A stretch of DNA of 64,000 nt, from positions 349,507 to 413,506 of the forward strand of contig NQOF01000005.1 in NCBI GenBank assembly GCA_002270465.1, given 5' to 3'. Both the position numbers and the translations under genes were made by a program. The notes below the pieces were generated by a model. That model had not been told where the DNA came from. It did no database searches and saw only the letters and a program-made list of their open reading frames with translations. Positions 9,436 through 17,554 of this stretch are shown here, piece by piece; position 1 is the first letter of the stretch; each line of letters starts with the position of its first letter. The DNA comes from Blautia hominis. Its GTDB lineage: Bacteria; Bacillota; Clostridia; Lachnospirales; Lachnospiraceae.

Positions 9436-9531
9436 TAAAAGACCACTTGGCAGACTTTCTGCCATCATGAACAAAAAATACTGTTATGCAGCCAGTACGG
9501 CTCCACAACAGAAAAAGACAAGGTGCTCACT

Positions 9532-10248
9532 ATGAAAAAATCTGATACAATTCAAACTCCGGCATCCCGGACCCAGATAAAAATAGGAGCCGTCACTATA
9601 GGACAGAGTCCCCGGACCGATATTACCGGGGACATCTGTCCTTTATTGGCTCCCAACATAACCCTTGAGGAATACGGTGCCCTGGACCCCTTTGACAAAG
9701 ACTACATCAACCAAAACTTCGCCCCCGGCCCGGACAGCTCCGTACTGGTCACCCGTATGCGCGACGCCTCCCAGGTCATCATCGGTGAGGAACACATCCT
9801 TCCCCTGGTCCAGTCCTGCATCACCCGGGCAGAAGCCGACGGCTGTCAGGCCACCGTCCTCCTCTGCACCGGCAAATTCCCCAAACTCCGCCACGAAAGG
9901 ATGCTGATCATCCCTCAGCCCCTCATCCACAGCCTCCTGCAAAAACTGGCGGACGACCGTCCCATCGGCCTCCTGGTCCCGGACGAATCCCAAATCCCCC
10001 AGGCTCAAAGCTGGTTTTCAGAGAGCGACATCCAGGTCCGTGTCCGTGCCCTCTCCCCCTACCTAAAAAGCTCCCTCCTGCAGGAAAAAGCCCAATCCCT
10101 GCAAAATGAAAACCTATCCCTGATCCTCCCCGACTGCATGGGCTACAGCATCGCCCTAAAAAAAGAACTGGAACACCACCTCCCCATCCCAATCCTCCTC
10201 CCCCGCACCTTCATAGCCACCCTCCTAAACGAACTCTTCGGCTCCTGA
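9532..10248 (+). CDS. AroM family protein
   Basis: A 238-residue cytoplasmic protein of the AroM family, shown by the N-terminal IGAVTIGQSPRTDITGDI motif and the LLCTGKFPKL segment. AroM proteins resemble the Asp/Glu/hydantoin racemase superfamily, but no reaction has been established for this one. The start at 9532 has AAGG eight bases upstream; a GTG nine bases earlier is the alternative. It probably shares a transcript with the DUF1177 gene 96 bases upstream. The 3' half uses a striking excess of C over G on this strand (25 C to 7 G in 10141-10200). The same bias continues into the non-coding region downstream. Confidence 0.82.
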   Translation: MKKSDTIQTPASRTQIKIGAVTIGQSPRTDITGDICPLLAPNITLEEYGALDPFDKDYINQNFAPGPDSSVLVTRMRDASQVIIGEEHILPLVQSCITRAEADGCQATVLLCTGKFPKLRHERMLIIPQPLIHSLLQKLADDRPIGLLVPDESQIPQAQSWFSESDIQVRVRALSPYLKSSLLQEKAQSLQNENLSLILPDCMGYSIALKKELEHHLPIPILLPRTFIATLLNELFGS

Positions 10249-10260
10249 CCCTCAGGAGCC
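10240..10260. terminator. Hairpin at the end of the AroM gene
   Basis: GGCTCCTG (10240-10247) and CAGGAGCC (10253-10260) form a perfect 8-bp stem spanning the AroM stop codon. No T-run follows on either strand, so termination is uncertain. On the minus strand it closes the tract that follows palindrome B1. Confidence 0.5.
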
Positions 10261-10379
10261 GCCTCAATCTATCCCCCACATCCTGACATTTCCAGTCACT
10301 ACCCTCATATCACCTACTGCCATCCCCACAACCACAGCTTTCCACCCCTCATTCCACCTTCTTCCGATCCCCACAACCA
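10261..10379 (-). other. C-rich, G-poor non-coding tract beside palindrome B1
   Basis: This stretch holds no credible gene. On the plus strand it is extremely G-poor: 10321-10380 has 31 C and only 3 G by count. Read on the minus strand it is therefore a G/T-rich RNA or DNA strand that begins CTGGTTGTGGGG right after the palindrome. A similar tract follows the second palindrome at 63154-63423. Confidence 0.7.
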
Positions 10380-10661
10380 GGCATGTGTGAAGGGAGGGCG
10401 GGCAGGCCCCATCGGTTCCCTTTCACGGGCATACCGGAGCGGGCTTAGTCCTGCTTAGGCAAAACGAGGCCCCGGTCAAGGAGAAATTTCGGTTACCATC
10501 CGAAATTTCAGGGCAGTTGAGCCATTCAGCCATAAAGGCTGGATGGCGGTTCTGCCCGGTGCCTTGACCGGGGCCTCGTTTTGACTTAGCAGGACTTGCC
10601 CGCGGAGGCTGCCCGTGAAAGGGAACCGATGGGGCCGGCCTGTCCTCCCTTCACACATGCC
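10380..10661. repeat. Long palindromic element B1 (cloverleaf-like)
   Basis: Two arms of about 100 bases (10380-10481 and 10562-10661) are near-perfect inverted repeats, starting GGCATGTGTGAAGGGAGG and ending with its complement. The 80-base centre holds two further hairpins. One has arms GAAATTTCGG and CCGAAATTTC (10482-10509). The other has outer GGGCAG and CTGCCC arms with a nested GCCATTCAGCC / GGCTGGATGGC stem (about 10511-10557). The whole could fold as a three-way cloverleaf as RNA or extruded DNA. It lies in the gap between two convergent genes, 36 bases past the amidohydrolase stop. No open frame in it looks genuine. Confidence 0.88.
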
Positions 10662-10697
10662 GTCCGTGAGCCACCCCACCGCAATCTGCAAATCCCC

Positions 10698-11849
10698 TTA
10701 ATTCTGATGAACCAACACCCCATCAATAAACACATACTTCACCAAAGATTCCACCTTCAAAGGACTCCCGCTCATCACAACAACATCCGCATCCTTCCCC
10801 ACTTCCAGGGACCCGACTCTATCCTCAACTCCCAAATGTTTTGCAGGATTGATCGTGATCGCCTTCAAAGCATCAAATTCATCCATCCCGGCTTTCACCG
10901 CAAGTCCCGCACAAAGCGGCAGAAATTCCTGCGGTATCACCGGCGCATCCGTTATGATAGACACCTGGCATCCCATAGACGCTAAAACGCCCGGCGTAGT
11001 CCAGCTCTTATTCTGCAGCTCGAACTTTGTGGCATGGGTCAGTGTAGGACCTACTGCCATAGGCACATGCTCCCCAGCCAGCTCATCCGCGATCAGATGT
11101 CCCTCCGTCACATGCTCCAATGTAATATCCAGCCCAAACTCTTTTGCAATGCGCAGGGCTGTAAATATATCATTAGCCTGATGTGCATGAGCCTTCAGCG
11201 GTATTTCCTTCTTCAATACCGGTATCAGGGATTCCAGCTTCAGGTTAAATTCCGGCTGCTTCCGGACATCATCCCCTGCTGCCTCTTTCTTCTCCATATA
11301 AGCCTTTGCCTTAAACAGCTCATTCCTCAAAAGTGCCGCAGTGGTCATCCTGGAAGTATCCCCCTTGTCCTGATAACAGTTCTTAGGATTCTCCCCAAAC
11401 GCACACTTCATGGCAACCGGATATTTCACTACCATCTTGTCGATCCGTTTCCCCACAGTCTTCACTGCAGCAAAAGTTCCGCCCAGCACATCTGCGCTGC
11501 CAGGGCCTGTTCCGATGCAAGTTACACCGGCCTCTCTTGCATGCTGAAAGCACGGGTCCAGAGGGTTGATCCCGTCAATGGCGCGAAGCTGGGGTGTCAC
11601 CAGATCGTTGAGTTCACAGTAATCTCTTCCCTCATAGCCAATCCCGTAACCATCCAACCCTGTATGGCAGTGGGCCTCCACGAACCCCGGATAGACCTCC
11701 AGCCCCTCCGCGTCAATGACTTCTGTCCCCTCCGGGATCTCCAGATCCGCACCCACGGCACGGATTTTTCCATCCTCGATCAGGACATCTCCTTTAAAAG
11801 GTTCCTTTTCTGCAATCGTGTAAACCAGACCATTTTTAATGCATAACAT
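10698..11849 (-). CDS. Amidohydrolase (imidazolonepropionase-like, metal-dependent)
   Basis: A 383-residue member of the amidohydrolase superfamily. The metal-binding HxH lies in FVEAHCHTG (His60, His62). Further ligands appear in KAHAHQ and EHVTEGH, and the catalytic Asp in IITDAPVIPQ. The C-terminal NPAKHLGVEDRVGSLEVGKDADVVV segment is the usual return to the small beta domain. Likely substrates are cyclic amides or N-acyl and dipeptide compounds. GGAGG precedes the ATG at 11849. The gene is convergent to the DUF1177/AroM pair and may belong to the same pathway. Its 3' end shares the C-over-G strand bias of that region. Confidence 0.87.
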   Translation of the reverse strand: MLCIKNGLVYTIAEKEPFKGDVLIEDGKIRAVGADLEIPEGTEVIDAEGLEVYPGFVEAHCHTGLDGYGIGYEGRDYCELNDLVTPQLRAIDGINPLDPCFQHAREAGVTCIGTGPGSADVLGGTFAAVKTVGKRIDKMVVKYPVAMKCAFGENPKNCYQDKGDTSRMTTAALLRNELFKAKAYMEKKEAAGDDVRKQPEFNLKLESLIPVLKKEIPLKAHAHQANDIFTALRIAKEFGLDITLEHVTEGHLIADELAGEHVPMAVGPTLTHATKFELQNKSWTTPGVLASMGCQVSIITDAPVIPQEFLPLCAGLAVKAGMDEFDALKAITINPAKHLGVEDRVGSLEVGKDADVVVMSGSPLKVESLVKYVFIDGVLVHQN

Positions 11850-11946
11850 AATCTTATCCTCCGTATTAATGTTCTCTTATGATATCATACTGCAAATCCT
11901 GCTGTCAGACAAGATATTACGATACAATAATACAGGCCTGTAAAGC

Positions 11947-11992
11947 GTTACTGTGCAAAGAGCTGCGTTTTTAGTATACTGTGAACAGTAAC
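11947..11992. repeat. Mini copy of repeat family A (A6)
   Basis: A 46-bp element with inverted ends GTTACTGT and ACAGTAAC around a short spacer, lying between the amidohydrolase and lipoprotein genes. The ends match those of the full family A copies (for example 58314-58455), but the internal body is absent, as in a terminal-only or internally deleted form. Confidence 0.6.
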
Positions 11993-12003
11993 TGTAAAGC
12001 TGA

Positions 12004-12552
12004 TTACGGTGTCTCTTTATACACATCCGTATGTACGCCGCCAATCTTGCCGTCAGCGGCAAACGATATGAACATATTCCAGGGTTGTTCCGTAAACTCA
12101 CACGGTACCTGCACATTGGTGTAATCTCCTGCCTGGTCTCCCAGCCATGCTGCCTTTGTACCTTTAAATTCTCCGGATGACGCCGCAGCGGAACTGATCG
12201 CCTGCTCCAGTTCTCCATTCTCCACAGACGTCTTCATATCCCCCTCTTCATACTCATAGTTATTCACAAGGTTATCATGGTTTGCAGCGATCAGGTCCTC
12301 CGTAAATGCAACGGCAGTCTCCATGAGTTTCCTTCCATCACTCTCAGAAATCTGCTCCGTCTCTGCTGCAGGTCCTTCCATATCAACTTCCGGCTCTGCC
12401 TCACCCGGTGTCTCCGGTGTCTCTGTCTCTGCAGAAGTCTCCTCCTGCTTTTTATCTTCTTTACCGGTATCCTTGTTGTCAGTTTTGTCCCCGCAGCCCG
12501 CCAGCGCAAATACGGCTGCTGCCATTAAAATTACCAATGTTTTTTTTCTCAT
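12004..12552 (-). CDS. Small lipoprotein with DUF3887-like domain
   Basis: A 182-residue secreted lipoprotein. A signal peptide with lipobox LAGC places the lipidated Cys at residue 20. An acidic, Glu/Thr/Pro-rich linker follows to about residue 60. The remaining 120 residues (from about DGRKLMETAVAFTEDLIA to WNMFISFAADGKIGGVH) resemble the DUF3887/NTF2-like fold often found attached to the cell surface, but this match is by eye and weak. The gene stands alone between two promoterless gaps. No function can be given. Confidence 0.75.
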   Translation of the reverse strand: MRKKTLVILMAAAVFALAGCGDKTDNKDTGKEDKKQEETSAETETPETPGEAEPEVDMEGPAAETEQISESDGRKLMETAVAFTEDLIAANHDNLVNNYEYEEGDMKTSVENGELEQAISSAAASSGEFKGTKAAWLGDQAGDYTNVQVPCEFTEQPWNMFISFAADGKIGGVHTDVYKETP

Positions 12553-12736
12553 TATACTCCTCCTGTCCGCGGCTGTGCCGCTGTTAACTTGTTACTGGTT
12601 ACACTATAACATGTCTTTTAAAAATCGCAAAGTCCCATTGTCTAAAATATGGTTTTTTATACCTGAAAACGACTCTTTTTCTTCTTATATAAATGTAATT
12701 CTTTACCAATCTTCAGAAATTGTCGACGATTAATCG

Positions 12737-12765
12737 TTGCCATTTCAGGAAAGATGCGTTACTAT
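12737..12765 (+). promoter_or_regulatory. Sigma-A promoter upstream of the GT-C-like membrane protein
   Basis: TTGCCA (12737-12742) and TACTAT (12760-12765) are 17 bases apart, about 40 bases upstream of the gene start. The palindrome CGATTAATCG (12726-12735) touches its upstream side and could be an operator. Confidence 0.6.
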
Positions 12766-12806
12766 AGGACTGACCTGTTGACAATATACGATAGAAAGGA
12801 TTTCCA

Positions 12807-14156
12807 ATGCAGTTACAAATTAAAAACTTACTTTCTAACCGTTCGCGTATTTATATTCTCTGCGAATTCGCATTTCTTGCAGGAATATTTATCTTTTGTG
12901 CATACTGGGCGCACTTGCTGCCTCTGGATGCAGGCCCCGATGAAAAAATGCGCTATGATATTCCCTTGTACATCTACGAACACGGCAGACTCCCCCACGG
13001 CGGTGACCCATCCATACGAAATCCCGTATGGGGAACCTCCTACGCGTTTCTTCCTATATTATCCTACATAATATCAGCCCTGTTCATGAAGATAATGAGT
13101 ATTTTTTCCACAGAACCGCAGCAGCTTCTGTGGGCTGCCAGACTTGTCTCTGCCTGCTTTACCACCGGAGCCGTATTTTTCGTCTTCCGCGCCGGCAAAA
13201 AACTGTTTGACGGATACAGCAAATGGTTCTTTGTCTGCCTGGTAGCCGTTCTTCCTGAGGCTTTGTTCATGGGTGTTTATGTAAATAATGATGCCATGGC
13301 TATCTGCTGCGGTGCTGCCATTATATATTATTGGCTGGTGGGCATGGAGCGGAATTGGGACGTGCCCAGCTGCATCCTTCTTGGCCTCTGGCTCGGACTT
13401 TGCGCCATGTCCTACCTGAATGCTTACGGGTTCCTGCTCTGCAGCATCTTTGTCTTTACCCTGAGCTGCCTGACCACCGATAAGAAACAGATTGACTGGA
13501 AATACTGGCTGAAACGGGGTATTCTGGTTGCCGCAGCCGGCCTTCTTGTCTGCGGCTGGTGGTTTGTACGCAACTATATGATCTACGACGGTGACTGGCT
13601 GGGACTTGCCACCAGCAATGATTTTGCAGACCGCTATGCGCAGGAGCAGTTCCGGCCCTCCACAGCCCTCTCCTCCGGAAGAGCACAGGGCTACTCGGTC
13701 TTTTCCATGCTCACCGGCCCCTGGATGGTCAGGGTCCTCTGCGGCTTTGTGGGGGTATTCGGCCAGCTCCAATACTGGGTGGAGCCTTGGATCATAATCC
13801 TCTATTACATCCTATTCCTGGGCGGACTGCTGGGATGTCTGATGCAGCTAAAAAAGATGTTCCGGCTCCGCAAAAACGGGGAGATCCAAAGAAAAGCCGT
13901 GTTCAACTGGGGAATGCTGATCGCAGCTCTTACCCCGTTTATCCTGAACTTTTACCACTCTTACTGTGTGGATTTCCAGCCTCAGGGACGCTATATCCTG
14001 CCGGGACTTGTGCCCATGATGTATTTCACGGTATGCGGCGTCACCTATCTGGCCGAACGCTTTATCCCCAGGGCGAAATACCGGAATATCCTGTCCGCTG
14101 TTCTGTGCAGTGCTCTGGTACTGATCACAATAAAGGAATTTTTCCGTATATATTAA
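12807..14156 (+). CDS. Multi-pass membrane protein, GT-C glycosyltransferase-like (family 39 / DUF2142 type)
   Basis: A 449-residue integral membrane protein with about ten hydrophobic helices. The first (roughly residues 16-38) is followed by an external loop with LDAGPDEKMRYDIPLYIYEHGRLP. An acidic DE motif in the first loop is the mark of GT-C lipid-sugar-dependent transferases. A second conserved-looking element is PQGRYILPGLVPM near residue 390, the typical C-terminal motif of DUF2142 and family-39 proteins. It would transfer a sugar from a lipid carrier to a surface glycan or protein. AAAGGA precedes the ATG. It has no operon partner; two hairpins follow. Confidence 0.75.
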   Translation: MQLQIKNLLSNRSRIYILCEFAFLAGIFIFCAYWAHLLPLDAGPDEKMRYDIPLYIYEHGRLPHGGDPSIRNPVWGTSYAFLPILSYIISALFMKIMSIFSTEPQQLLWAARLVSACFTTGAVFFVFRAGKKLFDGYSKWFFVCLVAVLPEALFMGVYVNNDAMAICCGAAIIYYWLVGMERNWDVPSCILLGLWLGLCAMSYLNAYGFLLCSIFVFTLSCLTTDKKQIDWKYWLKRGILVAAAGLLVCGWWFVRNYMIYDGDWLGLATSNDFADRYAQEQFRPSTALSSGRAQGYSVFSMLTGPWMVRVLCGFVGVFGQLQYWVEPWIIILYYILFLGGLLGCLMQLKKMFRLRKNGEIQRKAVFNWGMLIAALTPFILNFYHSYCVDFQPQGRYILPGLVPMMYFTVCGVTYLAERFIPRAKYRNILSAVLCSALVLITIKEFFRIY

Positions 14157-14216
14157 AAAAGGGCTGTGAAAAAAGCCCCTTTTATAAGGCCATCGGCATA
14201 GTCGATGGTCTTTTAT
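14156..14216 (+). terminator. Tandem hairpins after the membrane-protein gene
   Basis: A first hairpin GGGCT...AGCCC lies at about 14161-14180 and is followed by CTTTT. A second, CCATCG...CGATGG, lies at about 14190-14208 and ends in TCTTTTATT. Together they should stop plus-strand transcription. Confidence 0.65.
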
Positions 14217-14325
14217 TGTATTTTATACATTTTTGGAGTGTAAAAGGGCATAAAATCCCCCTCCCCACTGTTCATGCAGAAGAAGAAAAGCAGCACTGCT
14301 TCGTAACAAAGCGGTATCCTATAGT

Positions 14326-14829
14326 CTATAACTTTTTTTCAAAGCCATATTCCCGCAGTACAAAGTCATCAAATTTTTCCTCGTATACACCTTCCACCTG
14401 CCTGAATCCGTTCTTTAAGTATAAGTTCACCGCAGGCACATTTATATCCACAACAAACAAACGAAGATACTCCGCGTTTTTCTCCGCAGCCAGCTTTGCT
14501 GCCTCATGCAGCATCTGCCCGCTAGTTCCCTGATGCAGAAACTTTACATTCACACCTAAGCGGTCTATATAGAGTGACTTGCTGTTCATACTTTCCCATT
14601 TCACGGAACTCTCCCCGTCATTGGATTCGCATAAGGCGAACGCTGCTGCTATGTCACCATCCTTTTCCGAGACATACAGACGGCCTTCCCTAATATCCCC
14701 CTCCAAAAATTCACAGGGATATATTTCATCCCAGATGGGAATCTGATTCCTGTTCATATTATCAACGATCCTTTTATACATTGATTTCAATTCCGGCAAA
14801 TCCTTCCGGTCAGCCAGCCTTACATCCAT
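14326..14829 (-). CDS. GNAT family N-acetyltransferase
   Basis: A 167-residue acetyltransferase. The acetyl-CoA-binding core is visible as LGVNVKFLHQGTSGQMLHEAAKLA (residues about 87-110). The motif-B region LRLFVVDINVPAVNLYLKNGFRQV, typical of RimI/PaiA-like GNAT proteins, follows. The acceptor could be an amine, amino acid or peptide N-terminus. It starts 16 bases after the stop of the AraC gene and is probably co-transcribed with it. Confidence 0.85.
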   Translation of the reverse strand: MDVRLADRKDLPELKSMYKRIVDNMNRNQIPIWDEIYPCEFLEGDIREGRLYVSEKDGDIAAAFALCESNDGESSVKWESMNSKSLYIDRLGVNVKFLHQGTSGQMLHEAAKLAAEKNAEYLRLFVVDINVPAVNLYLKNGFRQVEGVYEEKFDDFVLREYGFEKKL

Positions 14830-14845
14830 GTCAGCACCTCTTCTT

Positions 14846-15679
14846 TCACTTTTTCCTCACATCACTGGGCTTACACCCATAGATCTCCCAAAACATTCTG
14901 TTAAACAGCTTATAATTTGCAAACCCGTGCTTTTCCGCCAGTTCCATAACGCCCTCCCCCGTACTGCAAAGGTCATGATAAATATGCATCAACCTCACTT
15001 GGTTTACATAACGAGAAAACGTCACTCCCATATTCTGCCTGAAAAACCGGCTGAAATACTCCCTGCTCAGATAAAAACGGGATGCAATATCTTCCAGCAC
15101 GATCTTCTCCCTGTGATGCGCTTCTATATACGCAGTTATCTCCGCCAGACGCTCCAGTACCGTGTCATCGTTCACCAGTCCCGCGGGATCTGTGGAAACA
15201 GAAAAGTGATTAACCAGCTCAAAAAGCACCTCCATGGCCACAGCCTGACTCTGCAGACGGTATCCGGGTGGCCGGGTCACATACAATGGCGGCAGACGTT
15301 TCAAAAGGCTGCAGATCTCCAGATATTTGTCCAGTTTCTCTTTTTTTAAAGTCTGCCGGGAGCAGTAGATGCGGTATTCATCAATCTTAGTCATATAATT
15401 TTGCATACTGGCCCTGGAATAATGGATCACAACCATCATGGATACCCTGGTACACTGTGCCTCATGGATCCGGTTAGAGTCCACCACGATAAACTCCCCT
15501 GCCACCAGTTTGTGATCTTTTCCTTCTATAGAAATCGTGGCTGTTCCATTCAGCACATAAATCAGTTCAATAGCGGAATGCCAATGGGTGGGGCTGTACC
15601 TTCCCTTTTTCGTATGATAAGCTATATTGATCCCTGTCTTCTCCAGCTCAAACAGTGGCTCATAAATCATTTTCTGCAA
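14846..15679 (-). CDS. AraC family transcriptional regulator with N-terminal cupin
   Basis: A 277-residue regulator. The N-terminal sensor half has the cupin pattern THWHSAIELIYVLNGTATI...GEFIVVDSNRIHE. The C-terminal half has two helix-turn-helix motifs (IVLEDIASRFYLSREYFSRFFRQNMGVTF and the segment ending KPSDVRK). A TTG start at 15679 is preferred because AGGAGG lies seven bases upstream; the first in-frame ATG (15670) is too far from it. It is divergent from the 59-residue peptide gene, so the peptide or the GNAT partner may be a target. Confidence 0.86.
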   Translation of the reverse strand: MQKMIYEPLFELEKTGINIAYHTKKGRYSPTHWHSAIELIYVLNGTATISIEGKDHKLVAGEFIVVDSNRIHEAQCTRVSMMVVIHYSRASMQNYMTKIDEYRIYCSRQTLKKEKLDKYLEICSLLKRLPPLYVTRPPGYRLQSQAVAMEVLFELVNHFSVSTDPAGLVNDDTVLERLAEITAYIEAHHREKIVLEDIASRFYLSREYFSRFFRQNMGVTFSRYVNQVRLMHIYHDLCSTGEGVMELAEKHGFANYKLFNRMFWEIYGCKPSDVRKK

Positions 15680-15859
15680 TAATGCACCTCCTAAATGTCA
15701 ACATGTTACCGCTCATATCAGCACTTTAGGCATATTTAAAAGTATCCGTGTCAATATCGCCCTAATAAATAGCTAAAAAAATATCTAAAATCTGCCGTAA
15801 ACTCATGATAACATAATACACGTAATAAAGAAAAGCAAAAAATGAAAGGGGAAACCATT

Positions 15860-16039
15860 ATGAACAAATACACATTATATGCAGGAACCGCAGGCGCTAT
15901 GCAGACAGCGGAAGTAAAAAACGAGAAAAAAGCTACTTTATGGGAGCGTTTTAAAAATTATTTGATTGAAAATGTAGACATTATCGCACCTGGTATCATC
16001 ATGATGAACGGCGGATACTACGTTCCGACTAAAAAATAA
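15860..16039 (+). CDS. 59-residue small protein of unknown family
   Basis: A short open frame (MNKYTLYAGTAGAMQTAEVK...) with AAAGGGG about eight bases before the ATG and a strong terminator downstream. Both support a real, separately transcribed gene. The N-terminal third is neutral with an Ala/Gly patch. A basic/amphipathic stretch (KKATLWERFKNYL, about residues 23-35) follows, then a hydrophobic segment NVDIIAPGIIMMNGGYYV and a basic tail PTKK. There is no signal peptide. It could be a membrane-associated peptide, a regulator, or a signalling or peptide-natural-product precursor; no modifying enzyme is adjacent. The family is not recognised. Confidence 0.6.
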   Translation: MNKYTLYAGTAGAMQTAEVKNEKKATLWERFKNYLIENVDIIAPGIIMMNGGYYVPTKK

Positions 16040-16089
16040 TATGACCGCCATGACAGATAACCAAATAAAAATACACAGGAATCAATAAA

Positions 16090-16125
16090 CAGCAGGAAAG
16101 CCGTAAAAGCCGCCTGCTGTTTTTT
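16090..16125 (+). terminator. Terminator of the small-protein gene
   Basis: CAGCAGG (16090-16096) pairs with CCTGCTG (16113-16119), followed by a run of T to 16125. It is a clear intrinsic terminator on the plus strand, and it separates the peptide gene from the convergent tannase gene. Confidence 0.85.
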
Positions 16126-16135
16126 GTTCACTTCT

Positions 16136-17536
16136 TTATTTCTTACAAATTCCGTCAATCCATGCAAACAGCTCATCCAGATCATAATCCCCTGCATGAG
16201 GGATCCCCCAGGGGGAATGATAGTCTGCCTGACATCCCTTTTCCCTTAGTTTTGCAAATAAGATCGCAGAGACTGCCAGAGAAGTATCTCTGTCACATTC
16301 ACCGTGGCGGATCCGGAAATACTTTGCCTTTTCGGCCCTGTCATCTTCTATATAATACATGGGATTCATCATTCTGATCACTGTGTCTTCCGCCATTTGC
16401 CCACCAGCCTTGCTGTTTTCTTCTGCATATTTTGTGAAATGGCGGCAGTTCACTTCCCCATTTCCAAACAGATCGTTCTCGGGGCTGCAAAGTGACAGGT
16501 CATCAAATGCCGGTGCTGTCTTCATTCTGGTGATATCCTTCACGTATCCGGAAAAATCCATAGACACTGCCTTTCCGTTCTCTATGGCAAGCCAGCTCTT
16601 ATCAGATAGGTCCATACCTGCATTGACCGCCTTTTGGGCAGATCCTAACACCATCTTCTCCACAAACCGCTTAAAACTTCCACTGCCGTCAGGTTCCAGA
16701 GTCAACGGGTTGCCCTCTTCATCCTTCAGCCCAATAGAGTTTACATAACTCGGAAACTGTTCTGCCAGTTCCTTTGACACCTGAATCTGTTCCTCCGACA
16801 TGACACCATCCTCCGGCGTAAACGATGGGCGTCCGCCCTCCTCCATCTTCATATTCATCCGGTGGTAATCATTTACCCCGCAGAACTGCCATTCATAGGC
16901 CATATCCCCATGGTCCAGATTGGTAATAGGGCAATAGCAGGATGCCGCAAAAATTTCATCCCCGGCCTTAGCAGCCCCCAGTTCCCCCAAATAAGGTTCA
17001 TAGTCGGGATGGTTCCCCGTACTGCCCATAAGGGAGGACAGGGCACCTCCTGCACTGGTCCCGTTGGTGATGATCTTACCTTCATCCCCCGGCAGCTCAC
17101 TGCTAAAGTAATGCAGATACCTGACAGCCGCCTTATGATCCACCACACATGCAGGGGCTTTTCCTGTGTATCTCCCCTCTTCATCCCTCTGCACACGTCC
17201 CCGGACTGCCGGCGCTGCCGTCACATATCCATGCAGAAGGGCTTTAAATATCGTATTGGGGATACCCGGCTTAAATTTGTCATACCCCGGCTCATCCAGA
17301 TCCCCCGGCATATAGCCGCCGACTGTATTAGGCATAAATACCGGAGCGGTTTCCAGGCTGTATCCATTGATCTCTTTCCCCTCATACAGGTCCTCCGGCA
17401 CAAAGATGTTCATAGATTGATACGCCTTATTGACCGGCCTGTCTACATATACCAAGTTTCGGAATGCCCGGAATCGAATTGTCTCCTCCCCTAAAGTTAT
17501 CTCCTCCACCGTAAATTTTTCTTTGTCAAACTGCAT
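16136..17536 (-). CDS. Subtype-B tannase-like esterase
   Basis: A 466-residue alpha/beta hydrolase that closely resembles the Lactobacillus plantarum tannase type as I know it. Shared stretches include MPNTVGGYMPGDL, KIITNGTSAGGAL, YCPITNLDHGDMAYEWQF and IPHAGDYDLDELF. The catalytic triad would be Ser161 (GTSAG), Asp415 or Asp417 in HGECDRDTS, and His447. The residues that hold the galloyl group in that enzyme also appear kept: Lys339 in TRMK and Glu353 in SPEN. No signal peptide is present, so it acts in the cytoplasm on imported galloyl or similar phenolic esters. It lies 18 bases after a sugar symporter gene under an AraC regulator. Confidence 0.82.
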   Translation of the reverse strand: MQFDKEKFTVEEITLGEETIRFRAFRNLVYVDRPVNKAYQSMNIFVPEDLYEGKEINGYSLETAPVFMPNTVGGYMPGDLDEPGYDKFKPGIPNTIFKALLHGYVTAAPAVRGRVQRDEEGRYTGKAPACVVDHKAAVRYLHYFSSELPGDEGKIITNGTSAGGALSSLMGSTGNHPDYEPYLGELGAAKAGDEIFAASCYCPITNLDHGDMAYEWQFCGVNDYHRMNMKMEEGGRPSFTPEDGVMSEEQIQVSKELAEQFPSYVNSIGLKDEEGNPLTLEPDGSGSFKRFVEKMVLGSAQKAVNAGMDLSDKSWLAIENGKAVSMDFSGYVKDITRMKTAPAFDDLSLCSPENDLFGNGEVNCRHFTKYAEENSKAGGQMAEDTVIRMMNPMYYIEDDRAEKAKYFRIRHGECDRDTSLAVSAILFAKLREKGCQADYHSPWGIPHAGDYDLDELFAWIDGICKK

Positions 17537-17554
17537 GTTCTGTTCCCCTTTCTT

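Noticed and set aside
10240-10700. Region considered as an insertion sequence
   Set aside because: No transposase, no target duplication visible by eye; it is only a palindrome with skewed flanks.
10476-10985. Open frames within and beside palindrome B1
   Set aside because: They cross the inverted repeat and the antisense strand of the amidohydrolase gene, with no ribosome sites.
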